Assembly (NCBI GenBank): GCA_965221785.1
Contig: CBDCSR010000003.1
Coordinates: 2,356,001 to 2,420,000, forward strand
Length of the DNA stretch: 64,000 nucleotides
Direction of reading: 5' to 3'
Source: BD2-11 sp965221785
Lineage (GTDB): Bacteria > Gemmatimonadota > Gemmatimonadetes > Longimicrobiales > Gaopeijiaceae
The notes under the pieces were generated by a model that was given only the letters and a program-made list of their open reading frames with translations, was not told the DNA's origin and ran no database searches. Made by a program: the position numbers and the translations under genes. Below are positions 9,071 through 16,782 of this stretch, piece after piece. Each line of letters begins with the position of its first letter. The stretch's first letter is position 1.

Positions 9071-10635
9071 CCGCCGCCTCCCAGACGAAGTCCGAGCAGG
9101 CGCGTGCCGGCGAGGTACACGGCCCCGAAGGGAAGGAGCGTGCCCACAGCCGCGAGAACCGGATGGAGATCTCCGAAGAGAAGTTCTCCTCCATACCCGG
9201 CGGCGATGGCGAGCAGCCCCGCCGCGAGCAGACGGGGTAGCCGCCCGCGCACCATCCCGTGCGGTCCCAGCGCGCGCCTGAGCTTCCTGCGGAGCAGCGC
9301 GTACTCCAGCCAGGCCGCCAGCGAAGTGCCCAGGCCGAGCCCCACCGCGCCAAGGCGCAGGGGGCCTGCCTCGAAGGTGTCGAAGGGAAACATGAGCGCT
9401 CCGCCCACCAGCAGCGACACCGCCACGCGTACCCCGGCCACGCGGGCCGGCGCGCGCGGGTCGCGTACCGCATAGAACGCCGAGGAGAGCATGCGCGAGC
9501 TGGCCGAGGCAAACAGCCCCAGGCTGTACGCGGCGAGGACGGCATACGTTGCCGTGGTGTCCATCGGACCGAACTGGCCGCGCTGGTAGATGGCCGCCGT
9601 GACCAGATCCCCGAAGAGGAGGTAGGCCAACGTCGATGGAATCACGAAGTACGCCACCCGCTCCAGCGCCTCGGACACCTGTCCGGCGAGCACCTCCCTC
9701 GGCTGACCGCGCCGGCGCGAGAGTTCCGGGAGCTCGGCAGCTGCGACCGCGAGACCGAAGAGCGAAATGGGAAGGAGGTAGAGCCTCTGCGCGTATCCGA
9801 GTATCGCGACCGCCCCGGCGGCGAGAAAGCTGGCCAGCTGGAGTTCCACCAGCGCGCTGAGGCTGACCACCCCCCGCGCCGACACCACCGGGACGAAGTT
9901 GCGGATCGCTTCCCGGATGCCGGGCGCCCTCAGGTCGAGCGAGGGCCGGAAGTGCTGCAGCTTCCCCGCCAGGAACGGAAGCTGAACGCCGAACTGAAGC
10001 ACCCCTCCGGCAAGCGCGCCCCATCCCAGCGCCACGATCAGATCGCCCGCGTCGAAGGCCCAGATCCAGCCCAACGCGACCATTGTGGCAATCATGGCCG
10101 CGTTCCAGAGCACGGGAGCCACGTAGGACACGAAGAAGCGTCGATGGCTGTTCAGGATCCCGAGAGCCCACGCGGAGAGCACCAGCACCCCGGTCATGGG
10201 AAAGAGGATGCGCACCAGCTGCACGGTGACTTCCCGGGTCGGTCCTTCGAAGCCCGGCGCAAACACCGTAACGACCAGCGGCGCCAGAGACGCTCCAAGC
10301 AGAGCGAGCAGTCCGGCGACCGCGGTCAGGATCCCGAAGGCGGCCCCGGCAAAGCGTCCTGCGCGTTCGGTTTCGCCGCGCTCCAGCATCTCGGCGTAGA
10401 TGGGAACGAACGACGCGGTGAGCGTGCCTTCGCCGAGCAGGTTCTGCACCACGTTGGGGATTCGGAGCGCCGCTCTCCAGGCTTCCGCGAAAATGCTGCT
10501 GCCGAAGAAGAACGCGAACAGCACATCGCGGCCGAGTCCGGCGGCGCGGCTCGCGAGAATGCCCGCCGCTACCCAGGCCGCGGAGCGGCGTCCGTCTCTC
10601 CCGGCTGACGCTCCCGACTCAGCGTTGCCGGTCAC
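9067..10635 (-). CDS. murJ: Lipid II flippase MurJ (MviN family)
   Basis: MurJ moves lipid II across the inner membrane for peptidoglycan synthesis. The 522-residue polytopic protein shows the MurJ/MviN hallmarks: AAGLGRDVLFAFFFG in the first segment, RIPNVVQNLLGEGTLTASFVPIYAE (two motifs close together) covering the conserved arginine and glutamate-rich cavity region, and about 14 hydrophobic segments in all. A polar 18-residue N-terminal tail precedes the first helix. It overlaps uvrC as ATGA downstream and a small coiled-coil membrane protein by 17 nt upstream, so all three are probably translated together. Confidence 0.94.
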   Translation of the reverse strand: MTGNAESGASAGRDGRRSAAWVAAGILASRAAGLGRDVLFAFFFGSSIFAEAWRAALRIPNVVQNLLGEGTLTASFVPIYAEMLERGETERAGRFAGAAFGILTAVAGLLALLGASLAPLVVTVFAPGFEGPTREVTVQLVRILFPMTGVLVLSAWALGILNSHRRFFVSYVAPVLWNAAMIATMVALGWIWAFDAGDLIVALGWGALAGGVLQFGVQLPFLAGKLQHFRPSLDLRAPGIREAIRNFVPVVSARGVVSLSALVELQLASFLAAGAVAILGYAQRLYLLPISLFGLAVAAAELPELSRRRGQPREVLAGQVSEALERVAYFVIPSTLAYLLFGDLVTAAIYQRGQFGPMDTTATYAVLAAYSLGLFASASSRMLSSAFYAVRDPRAPARVAGVRVAVSLLVGGALMFPFDTFEAGPLRLGAVGLGLGTSLAAWLEYALLRRKLRRALGPHGMVRGRLPRLLAAGLLAIAAGYGGELLFGDLHPVLAAVGTLLPFGAVYLAGTRLLGLRLGGGG

Positions 10636-10894
10636 CGGAAGGAAGATCCCTGTCCGGAGTGCGCTCGGTGAGAAGCCGGTGGAGGAACCTGCTCTCCTCC
10701 GACAGTCTGTCGACCTCCGAACTGAGCCGCTCGGTCTCGCTCTCCAGAAGGGCGATGCGCTCGTCGGCGATACCGTCCGCGTCGCCGAGCCCGCGGCGTT
10801 CCAGACGTGTCGCGAGCGCCTTGCCGACCTGGGAGTCCAGTACGATGGACAGGATCGGGATCAGCAGGACAAGAACGACTAACCAGAGCAACAT
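10619..10894 (-). CDS. Small membrane-anchored coiled-coil protein
   Basis: A 91-residue protein with one strongly hydrophobic N-terminal helix (LLWLVVLVLLIPILSIVL) followed by a charged heptad-like coiled coil (residues 45-75). The topology resembles phage-shock PspB or FtsB/FtsL-like anchors, but no family signature is visible, so no function is assigned. It overlaps murJ by 17 nt, which suggests a cell-wall or envelope role by context only. No strong Shine-Dalgarno is seen before the ATG. The 49-nt spacer upstream toward bshC holds at best a weak promoter-like match. Confidence 0.7.
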   Translation of the reverse strand: MLLWLVVLVLLIPILSIVLDSQVGKALATRLERRGLGDADGIADERIALLESETERLSSEVDRLSEESRFLHRLLTERTPDRDLPSGDRQR

Positions 10895-10943
10895 GGTCCG
10901 AAACTAGGTTTGGGGGAGCGCGTCTGACAACGATCCGCCGCCT

Positions 10944-12587
10944 TCAGCCGCGGAACGACCCGATGCCCGCGGTGTTCGCGGCGTGGGACCCGTCACGGGC
11001 CAGCCGGACGGAGAAACCATCGTGAAGCGCGTCCAGGAATTCCCGTCCGTAGCGCATCAGGTAGTAGCAGGCATTCAAGGATCGTTCCTGCGGACCTCCC
11101 CGGGGATACAGGTGCACCTGAGCCTTCTCGAGCTGGCGGAGCTTCGTCTGCTTCTCCCGCTTCAGGCTGTGGATGATCTTCTTCCGCATCTGTTCGAGTG
11201 CGTCGAAGGCCACCGTGCGCACGTGCCTGGCGGGTCCCTTGAGGGTGGGATCCAGCGTGGCCGCCGCGCGACTCAACTCCTCCACACCCCTGCCGATACC
11301 CCCGCGCAAGTCCGCAAGTGCCTGACGGACGCCCTCGGGTACGTCATCCTGCACGACGCGTCCCGCGAGTTCGCCGAAGGGTCCGGCCAGGTCCTGAAGG
11401 GACAGGTCCAGTTTGTCGAGGACCTTGCGGATCTTGGGTTCGATGACCGTAACCGAGAACCGGGGGTGAACCACGGGCATCCGGATCCCGGAGACCTCGA
11501 ACAGCTCCCGGAGCTGTGCGAAGTAGGCGATTTCCCCCGGTCCGGCGACGTAGGACACCACCGGGAATACGGCACCCTCGACCAGGGGACGGAGCAGGAC
11601 GTTGGGGCTCAGGACACGGGGATCGGCATCCCACGCGGCGAGGATCCGGCGGCGGGAAAGAAGTTCGCCGGAGTGCCTGAGCCGGAAGTTGCCCCCGCTC
11701 CGGTACACGCGCTCCCGTCCCGAGCCTCCCTCGTAGAAGAGGTTGACCCCGCCGTCGAGAATGGGAACCTGTACGTGGTATCCAGCCGCCTGCAGCTGCT
11801 CCGCGGTTCTGCCCAGCAGCGCCTCCTGCTCGGCCGCGCCGTCCAGCACCGCCGTGAACAACGTCCGCGAGGCACGCTTGAGCGGGAGCGAAGAGGCGTC
11901 GACGAATGCCATCCCCAGCGGCCCCAGCCAATCGGCGAGCACATGGGTGAAGGCCTCGCCCAGGGAGTGCCCGGGCGCGTACGCGGAACGCAGGCGCCGC
12001 GCGCAGGAGGGCTTGAAGTCGTTATCCGGAAAGAGCGAGAGAAACTCGTCCAGCACCGGGTTGATGGCTTCGCCCATGGGCACGCGGTGGACGGGACGGT
12101 CCCCGTGCTTCGAACCGTCGTCGAGTGCAACGCGTCGCAGCTCGTTGGAGATGCTCACGGTGTACGTGTGGTCCACCTCCCTCCAATCGTGATCCTCGGA
12201 CGCCACCCAGAACAGGGGAACCACGGGCTTTCCCAGGACATCCTCGAGGGTGCCCGCCAGCTGGACGGCAGTGAGCGCCTTGTAGACGCTGTACAGAGGG
12301 CCGGTGAAGAGACCGGGCTGCTGGCCCGTCGTCACGAAGAAGCCACCCTCCTCGACCAGGCGATCCAGCCGTGCCCGTACCGCCGGCGTGGGCGCGTTGA
12401 TGCACTCCACGGCTCGGGCTCGAGCGGCGCGGTTGAAGCGGGCCGTCACTGCCTCCGCCGTGGACAAGTAGCTGGCCGCAAGCGTGGGGTCGCCCTGGAA
12501 GAAGTCAAGGGCGGAGGGCTGCCGGGTCAGGTAGTCGGCCACCAGGCGGGAGCCGGAGGGATGGCCGACCAGCAACTCCAGGTTCAC
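10944..12587 (-). CDS. bshC: Bacillithiol biosynthesis cysteine-adding enzyme BshC
   Basis: BshC is the putative ligase that adds cysteine to glucosaminyl-malate, the last step of bacillithiol synthesis. The 547-residue protein carries the conserved core FVTTGQQPGLFTGPLY and PLFWVASEDHDWREVDH, plus the helical C-terminal region with a coiled coil (MRKKIIHSLKREKQTK). Length agrees with the family (about 540). The start is GTG at 12587, overlapping the lpxK stop as GTGA. BshA and BshB were not found as stand-alone genes here, although a PIG-L deacetylase domain, the fold of BshB, occurs in the fusion at 40250-42244. Placement inside a lipid A operon is unusual. Confidence 0.93.
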   Translation of the reverse strand: MNLELLVGHPSGSRLVADYLTRQPSALDFFQGDPTLAASYLSTAEAVTARFNRAARARAVECINAPTPAVRARLDRLVEEGGFFVTTGQQPGLFTGPLYSVYKALTAVQLAGTLEDVLGKPVVPLFWVASEDHDWREVDHTYTVSISNELRRVALDDGSKHGDRPVHRVPMGEAINPVLDEFLSLFPDNDFKPSCARRLRSAYAPGHSLGEAFTHVLADWLGPLGMAFVDASSLPLKRASRTLFTAVLDGAAEQEALLGRTAEQLQAAGYHVQVPILDGGVNLFYEGGSGRERVYRSGGNFRLRHSGELLSRRRILAAWDADPRVLSPNVLLRPLVEGAVFPVVSYVAGPGEIAYFAQLRELFEVSGIRMPVVHPRFSVTVIEPKIRKVLDKLDLSLQDLAGPFGELAGRVVQDDVPEGVRQALADLRGGIGRGVEELSRAAATLDPTLKGPARHVRTVAFDALEQMRKKIIHSLKREKQTKLRQLEKAQVHLYPRGGPQERSLNACYYLMRYGREFLDALHDGFSVRLARDGSHAANTAGIGSFRG

Positions 12588-13684
12588 CGGGCGCTACCTC
12601 CGGCCAGGCTGGGAGGGGAATGCCCGCTGCGGGCACCGGGTCCACGCGCGGCGGAGCCGCTCTCGTCTCCGAGGCGACCGGCAACCGGCAGCTCACCGAG
12701 TGCGTCTTCCAACCATCGCCGGCCCCTCTCGACCACGACCTCAAGGTGCAGAACGCGCGCGTCCACGCCGTGTTCGCTCAGCTTTTGCAGCTTCACCGCA
12801 TCCTTGGCGGTGGTCACGACCGGGCGCCCGCGTGCGCGGCGCGCGATCGCGGCCATGTCCGCCGCCGAGTAGCGGTGGTGGTCGCTGAAGGTCATCGACT
12901 CCAACTCCATGCCGGGGATATCCCGCTGCAGCAACCCGTGAAACTCCCACGGGCGGGCAATGCCTGACAAGACCAGCGCCGAGCCCGTCGGGGCGGAGGC
13001 GGGAGCACCCGCGAGATCGGTCCATCGCGAGAACGCCAGGCTCACAAGGGCAGAGCGCAACTGGTGGACCGCCTCGAGCGCCCGGGCTCGGCGACGGGCC
13101 GCGCGAAAGCTAGCGATTCGCCGCGTTATGACCACACCCCCGGCGCGCGACAGGGCGCTCTCCGGCTCCCGATAGGGCCCACGGGGCAGAAGCCGTAGCG
13201 GTGTCGGGTGCTCCGCCGCGACCAGCACCAGATCCAGATCACGCGCCAGGGCCCGGTGCTGGAAGCCGTCGTCGAGGATCACCACCTGCGCGCCCCGCTC
13301 CACGACCGCGGCGGCGGCGCGCGCCCGATGGCCGTCGGCGGCGACCGGCGCCTCGGGATTCCATTGCCGGTGCAGCAGCACTTCGTCGAGACCGTAACCG
13401 TTGGTCACGATGCCGGGGGTCACGCCGCGCTGCAGGAACCAGGCGGCCAACCAGGCCGCCACAGGTGTCTTGCCGCTCCCCCCCACCACCAGGTTTCCGA
13501 CCGACACTACCGGCACCTCGGCCGACCGGATCGGCAACCGACCGGCGTCGTAGCGGCGGTTGCGGGCCGCCACCCCCGCCGTGAAGGCCATTTCCAGCGG
13601 CACCAGAGGCAGCCCGGCCGCGGCCGCCGCCCGCGTGGACGCCCCCCACACCCACCCCAGTCCCGCTTCTACGGCCCGTCTCAT
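12584..13684 (-). CDS. lpxK: Tetraacyldisaccharide 4'-kinase LpxK
   Basis: LpxK phosphorylates the disaccharide intermediate to make lipid IVA at the inner membrane. The 366-residue protein has an N-terminal membrane-associating helix, the Walker A loop SVGNLVVGGSGKTPV near residues 60-75, the family motif LDDGFQHRALARDLDLVLV around 145-165, and the TAKDAVKL motif near 300. The C-terminus has an extra polar tail of about 25 residues. Start ATG at 13684 overlaps the lpxB stop as ATGA, and the stop overlaps bshC. It is part of the lpxD-lpxC/fabZ-lpxA-lpxB-lpxK series. Confidence 0.94.
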   Translation of the reverse strand: MRRAVEAGLGWVWGASTRAAAAAGLPLVPLEMAFTAGVAARNRRYDAGRLPIRSAEVPVVSVGNLVVGGSGKTPVAAWLAAWFLQRGVTPGIVTNGYGLDEVLLHRQWNPEAPVAADGHRARAAAAVVERGAQVVILDDGFQHRALARDLDLVLVAAEHPTPLRLLPRGPYREPESALSRAGGVVITRRIASFRAARRRARALEAVHQLRSALVSLAFSRWTDLAGAPASAPTGSALVLSGIARPWEFHGLLQRDIPGMELESMTFSDHHRYSAADMAAIARRARGRPVVTTAKDAVKLQKLSEHGVDARVLHLEVVVERGRRWLEDALGELPVAGRLGDESGSAARGPGARSGHSPPSLAGGSAR

Positions 13685-14823
13685 CCCGCCGCCACCGCCG
13701 GTGACGGGAACAACAGGGACTCCGCGATCCCGGCCACCCGGCGGGCCGCGCCCGCCGAACCGAGCGCTCCGCGGACGTCGCCCAGCCCCGCAACCACGGC
13801 TCGTCGTTCCGCCGTGTCGTCGAGGAGCGGAAGCAGCGCGCGTTCGAGCCGGGCCGGCGTCGCCTCGTGCTGAATCAGTTCGGGCACCACCCGCCGGCCG
13901 GCGATGAGGTTGGCCATGGCGATGTGGTCCACGCGCACCAGGCGGCGGGCCAGGGCGAAGGTGAGGGGGTGCGTCCGGTATGCGGTGGCGAAGGGCACGC
14001 CCGCGAGTGCCGCCTCCACGGTGGAGGTGCCCGACTTCACCAGCGCCGCGCGCGCATGACGGAGCAGGCCCCGGCCGTCATCGACGACGATGGCGGCGAC
14101 CCCCGAGTAGGCGCGCGCGGGCAGGCCGGGCGCGCGCGCCACCACGACCTGCAGGCGGGGACGCGCTCGCTCAAGCCGGCGGGCAGCGCCCAGGAACACC
14201 TCCAGGTGGCGGTCGAGTTCCTGACGTCTGGATCCGGGAAAGAGCGCCAGCAGCGGGCGCCGCGCGTCGAGACCATGTGCGCGGCAGTAGTCGGCCCGCG
14301 CCGGCACCGCGTGCTCGAGCTCGAGCAGCGGGTGCCCCACGAAGGTCGCACGAGCGCCCGCCCTCTGCAGGAACCCGGCCTCGAAGGGAAGAATCACGGC
14401 GACGTGATCGGTGTCGCGGGCCAGCCGCCGGGCGCGCCCCGGCCTCCATGCCCAGACCTGGGGAGCGATGTAATACAACACGCGGATTCCAGCCTCGCGG
14501 GCGTATCTCGCGACACGCAGGTTGAATCCCGGGTAGTCGATCGGGATGACCAGGTTCACGCCGTGGCGGTGCATGGCGGCGCGAACCCGGCCCATGAGCC
14601 GGCGGAAGAAGCCGAGGTGGCGCACGACTTCCGCGAAGCCCATGACCGCAAGCTGATCGAGACCCGCCATGCACTCGACCCCCTCGGCCGCCATGCGTTC
14701 GCCTCCCAGCCCCAGCAGCCGGGCGGACGGCCACTTTTCGAGCAGCGAGCGAGCGAGGGCGGCCCCGTGAAGGTCACCGGAGGGCTCCCCGGCGAGCATG
14801 AGGATCACCGGGTCGCGCGCCAT
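13681..14823 (-). CDS. lpxB: Lipid-A-disaccharide synthase LpxB
   Basis: LpxB joins lipid X to UDP-diacylglucosamine to form the lipid A disaccharide, peripherally on the inner membrane. The 380-residue GT-B protein begins with AGEPSGDLHGA, the diagnostic N-terminal motif, followed by LGLGGERMAAEGVE, DYPGFNLRVA, YYIAPQVWAWRPGR and FVGHPLLE. The C-terminal half carries KSGTSTVEAALAGVPF, which binds the UDP moiety. Length matches the family. The start ATG is three bases after the stop of a 44-residue membrane protein gene, and the stop overlaps lpxK. Confidence 0.95.
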   Translation of the reverse strand: MARDPVILMLAGEPSGDLHGAALARSLLEKWPSARLLGLGGERMAAEGVECMAGLDQLAVMGFAEVVRHLGFFRRLMGRVRAAMHRHGVNLVIPIDYPGFNLRVARYAREAGIRVLYYIAPQVWAWRPGRARRLARDTDHVAVILPFEAGFLQRAGARATFVGHPLLELEHAVPARADYCRAHGLDARRPLLALFPGSRRQELDRHLEVFLGAARRLERARPRLQVVVARAPGLPARAYSGVAAIVVDDGRGLLRHARAALVKSGTSTVEAALAGVPFATAYRTHPLTFALARRLVRVDHIAMANLIAGRRVVPELIQHEATPARLERALLPLLDDTAERRAVVAGLGDVRGALGSAGAARRVAGIAESLLFPSPAVAAG

Positions 14824-14826
14824 CGG

Positions 14827-14961
14827 TCAGAACCGGAACCCCAGGTACCAGATGACCACCAGCACCGCCACCAGCAGCGCGATGAGCTTCGTGGGGGGCT
14901 TGCCCCGCTTGGCGTCGATCCAGTCCTTCTTGCGGTTACGACGTACGCGAATGAGCGACAT
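14827..14961 (-). CDS. 44-residue single-pass membrane protein in the lpx operon
   Basis: A short gene overlapping the last 26 nt of the Gfo/Idh/MocA oxidoreductase and ending three bases before lpxB. The predicted peptide has a very basic N-terminal half (SLIRVRRNRKKDWIDAKRGK) and one C-terminal transmembrane helix (KLIALLVAVLVVIWYLGF), giving a likely cytoplasmic-in, tail-anchored topology. The perfect packing between two conserved genes argues that it is translated. No family is recognised. A role tethering or regulating cytoplasmic lipid A enzymes at the membrane is possible but is inference from context. Confidence 0.6.
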   Translation of the reverse strand: MSLIRVRRNRKKDWIDAKRGKPPTKLIALLVAVLVVIWYLGFRF

Positions 14962-15973
14962 GATCCAGAATCCTCTTCTCGATGCACAGCGTGATCTCCA
15001 GAGCCGCCCGGCCCTCATCACCGGAGACGACGGGATCGGAGCGCCCGAGCGCCGCATCCCGGAAGCCCTTGAGCTCGACGCGCAGCGGCTCCTCCAGGAA
15101 ACCCTCGAAGGGAATGCGCTCGACGATGTCATCCAGCCCCGGGGCCGCCCCCGGGTCCGGTCCAGCCCTCCCCTCCTCCACGCTGGCTTCCCGGACCTCT
15201 TCAAGCAAGGCGGGCAGGTCTCGCCGGAGCCGCAGGAACTCGCCCCTCCCGCGCGCCAGATCGACGCGCAGGTATCCCGACCGCTGGAAGACGCGCAGCA
15301 TGCGTTGCCCTTCGCTCGACACCCGGCTCGCGGTCAGATTGGCCACCGCACCGTTCCGGAAGGTGAGGCGCGCGTTGGCAATGTCCACCGAGGGGGTCAG
15401 CACCGGGATGCCCGCGGCGGCGATGTCCACCAGCGGCGCCTTCACCAGCATGCGCACCAGGTCGACGTCGTGAATCATCAGGTCGAGCACGACGGCCACG
15501 TCCGTGCCCCGGGGGCGAAAGGCCGCGAGGCGCTGCGATTCGATGAAGAGCGGAGAGTCGATGTACGGAGCCGCTGCCCGAAGCGCGCCGTTGAACCGTT
15601 CCACATGCCCGGTCTGCACCACGATGCCCGCCTGGCGGGCCGCGGCCAGGATGCGATCCGCGGCTTCGAGCGAAGGCGCGATGGGCTTCTCGATCAGAAG
15701 GTGAACACCGCGTCCGGCCGCCGCGAGCGCCACCTCTTCGTGGGAGGAAGTGGGCACCGCCACGACCAGCGCGTCTACCTCCGACAACAGCTCCCGCAGA
15801 CTGCGGGCCGGCTCAAGCTCGAGCTCCCTCGCCACGAACGCGGCCCGCCGGGCGTCCACATCGAAGAATCCCGCCATCCGGACTTCCGGCAGATCGCGCA
15901 GAATCCGCGCGTGATGGAAGCCCAGGCTCCCGACGCCGGCCACCCCCATGCGGATCGGGGTGGGACGACTCAT
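14936..15973 (-). CDS. Gfo/Idh/MocA family oxidoreductase, GnnA-like by position
   Basis: A 345-residue NAD(P)-dependent sugar oxidoreductase. The N-terminal Rossmann motif GVAGVGSLGFHHARIL is at residues 10-25, the family EKPIA motif is near 120, and a conserved histidine lies in MIHDVDLVRML near 190. The C-terminal domain is the usual beta-sheet dimerisation fold. It lies between lpxA and lpxB, where gnnA is found in bacteria that make 2,3-diaminoglucose lipid A. GnnA oxidises UDP-GlcNAc at C3. The partner aminotransferase gnnB is not present nearby, so the GnnA role is only suggested by position. ATG at 15973 overlaps the lpxA stop as ATGA. Confidence 0.85.
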   Translation of the reverse strand: MSRPTPIRMGVAGVGSLGFHHARILRDLPEVRMAGFFDVDARRAAFVARELELEPARSLRELLSEVDALVVAVPTSSHEEVALAAAGRGVHLLIEKPIAPSLEAADRILAAARQAGIVVQTGHVERFNGALRAAAPYIDSPLFIESQRLAAFRPRGTDVAVVLDLMIHDVDLVRMLVKAPLVDIAAAGIPVLTPSVDIANARLTFRNGAVANLTASRVSSEGQRMLRVFQRSGYLRVDLARGRGEFLRLRRDLPALLEEVREASVEEGRAGPDPGAAPGLDDIVERIPFEGFLEEPLRVELKGFRDAALGRSDPVVSGDEGRAALEITLCIEKRILDHVAHSRTS

Positions 15974-16782
15974 CCGAGGGTTATGCCGCGTGCGCTGTTG
16001 CGGATGAAGTCGAGAAAGTGGCGAACTTCCGGAATCTGCTCAACGTCGGTTTCGACGCGGGTCATGGCCTGGGATACGTTCAGCCCGGACTGGAACAGGA
16101 TGCGGTATGCCTGCCTGAGATGCCGGCAGGTACCCGCCGGAAACCCGCGCCTCTCCAGCCCGACCGTGTTGAGCCCGTACAGCCTTGGACGTCCTCCTGC
16201 GGCCCGGCAGTAGGGCGGAACGTCCTTCGAGATGCGTGCGCCGCCGCCAACGAAGACATGGGCACCGATGCGCACGTACTGGTGGATCCCCACGAGCCCT
16301 CCGATGATGACCCAATCCTCGATGGTGACGTGGCCGGCCATGTTGACCGAGTTGGACAGTACGACATGGTTTCCCAGCCGGCAGTCGTGGGCCACGTGGA
16401 CATAGGCCATGAGGAGACAGTCGCTGCCCACCACCGTGCGCCCCGACGCGGCCGAGCCCCGATTGAGGGTCGCGTATTCGCGGACGACCGTACGGTCGCC
16501 GACGATCAGCTCGGAACGCTCGCCCTTGTACTTGAGGTCCTGCGGATCGGTGCCCAGCACTGCGCCCTGACCAAGGCGGCACCCCTCGCCCACAGAGGTA
16601 TCCCGTTCGATCAGCACGTGCGGGCCGATTCGGGTTCTGGCGCCTACGCGCACGCCCGGACCGATGATCGCATAGGGCCCTACGACCACCTCCGCTCCGA
16701 GCACGGCTCCGTCGTCCACGATCGCCGTCGGATGGACGTCGGGCTGAACGGTCCGCGAAGGATCCAGCAGCGAATCACTCAT
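15970..16782 (-). CDS. lpxA: Acyl-ACP--UDP-N-acetylglucosamine O-acyltransferase LpxA
   Basis: LpxA adds the first 3-hydroxyacyl chain to UDP-GlcNAc (or its 3-amino analogue), starting lipid A synthesis. The 270-residue protein is a left-handed beta-helix of hexapeptide repeats over residues 15-200, with the catalytic histidine at about 132 in HVAHDC. The C-terminal helical domain carries GRPRLYGLNTVGLERRGF. Its TGA is followed without a gap by the ATG context of its neighbours: it starts one base after the end of the lpxC-fabZ gene and overlaps the oxidoreductase downstream. Selectivity for O- or N-acylation cannot be read directly. Confidence 0.96.
   Translation of the reverse strand: MSDSLLDPSRTVQPDVHPTAIVDDGAVLGAEVVVGPYAIIGPGVRVGARTRIGPHVLIERDTSVGEGCRLGQGAVLGTDPQDLKYKGERSELIVGDRTVVREYATLNRGSAASGRTVVGSDCLLMAYVHVAHDCRLGNHVVLSNSVNMAGHVTIEDWVIIGGLVGIHQYVRIGAHVFVGGGARISKDVPPYCRAAGGRPRLYGLNTVGLERRGFPAGTCRHLRQAYRILFQSGLNVSQAMTRVETDVEQIPEVRHFLDFIRNSARGITLG

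Noticed and set aside
7244..10171. Extension of uvrC to a 975-residue protein
   Set aside because: The extra N-terminal part is translated from the murJ coding region in another frame; the GIY-YIG domain starts right after the ATG at 9070.
10895..10943. Promoter (TTGTCA with a CTAGTT-like -10) between bshC and the small coiled-coil gene
   Set aside because: The -10 match is poor; the spacer is too short and too GC-rich to support a call.
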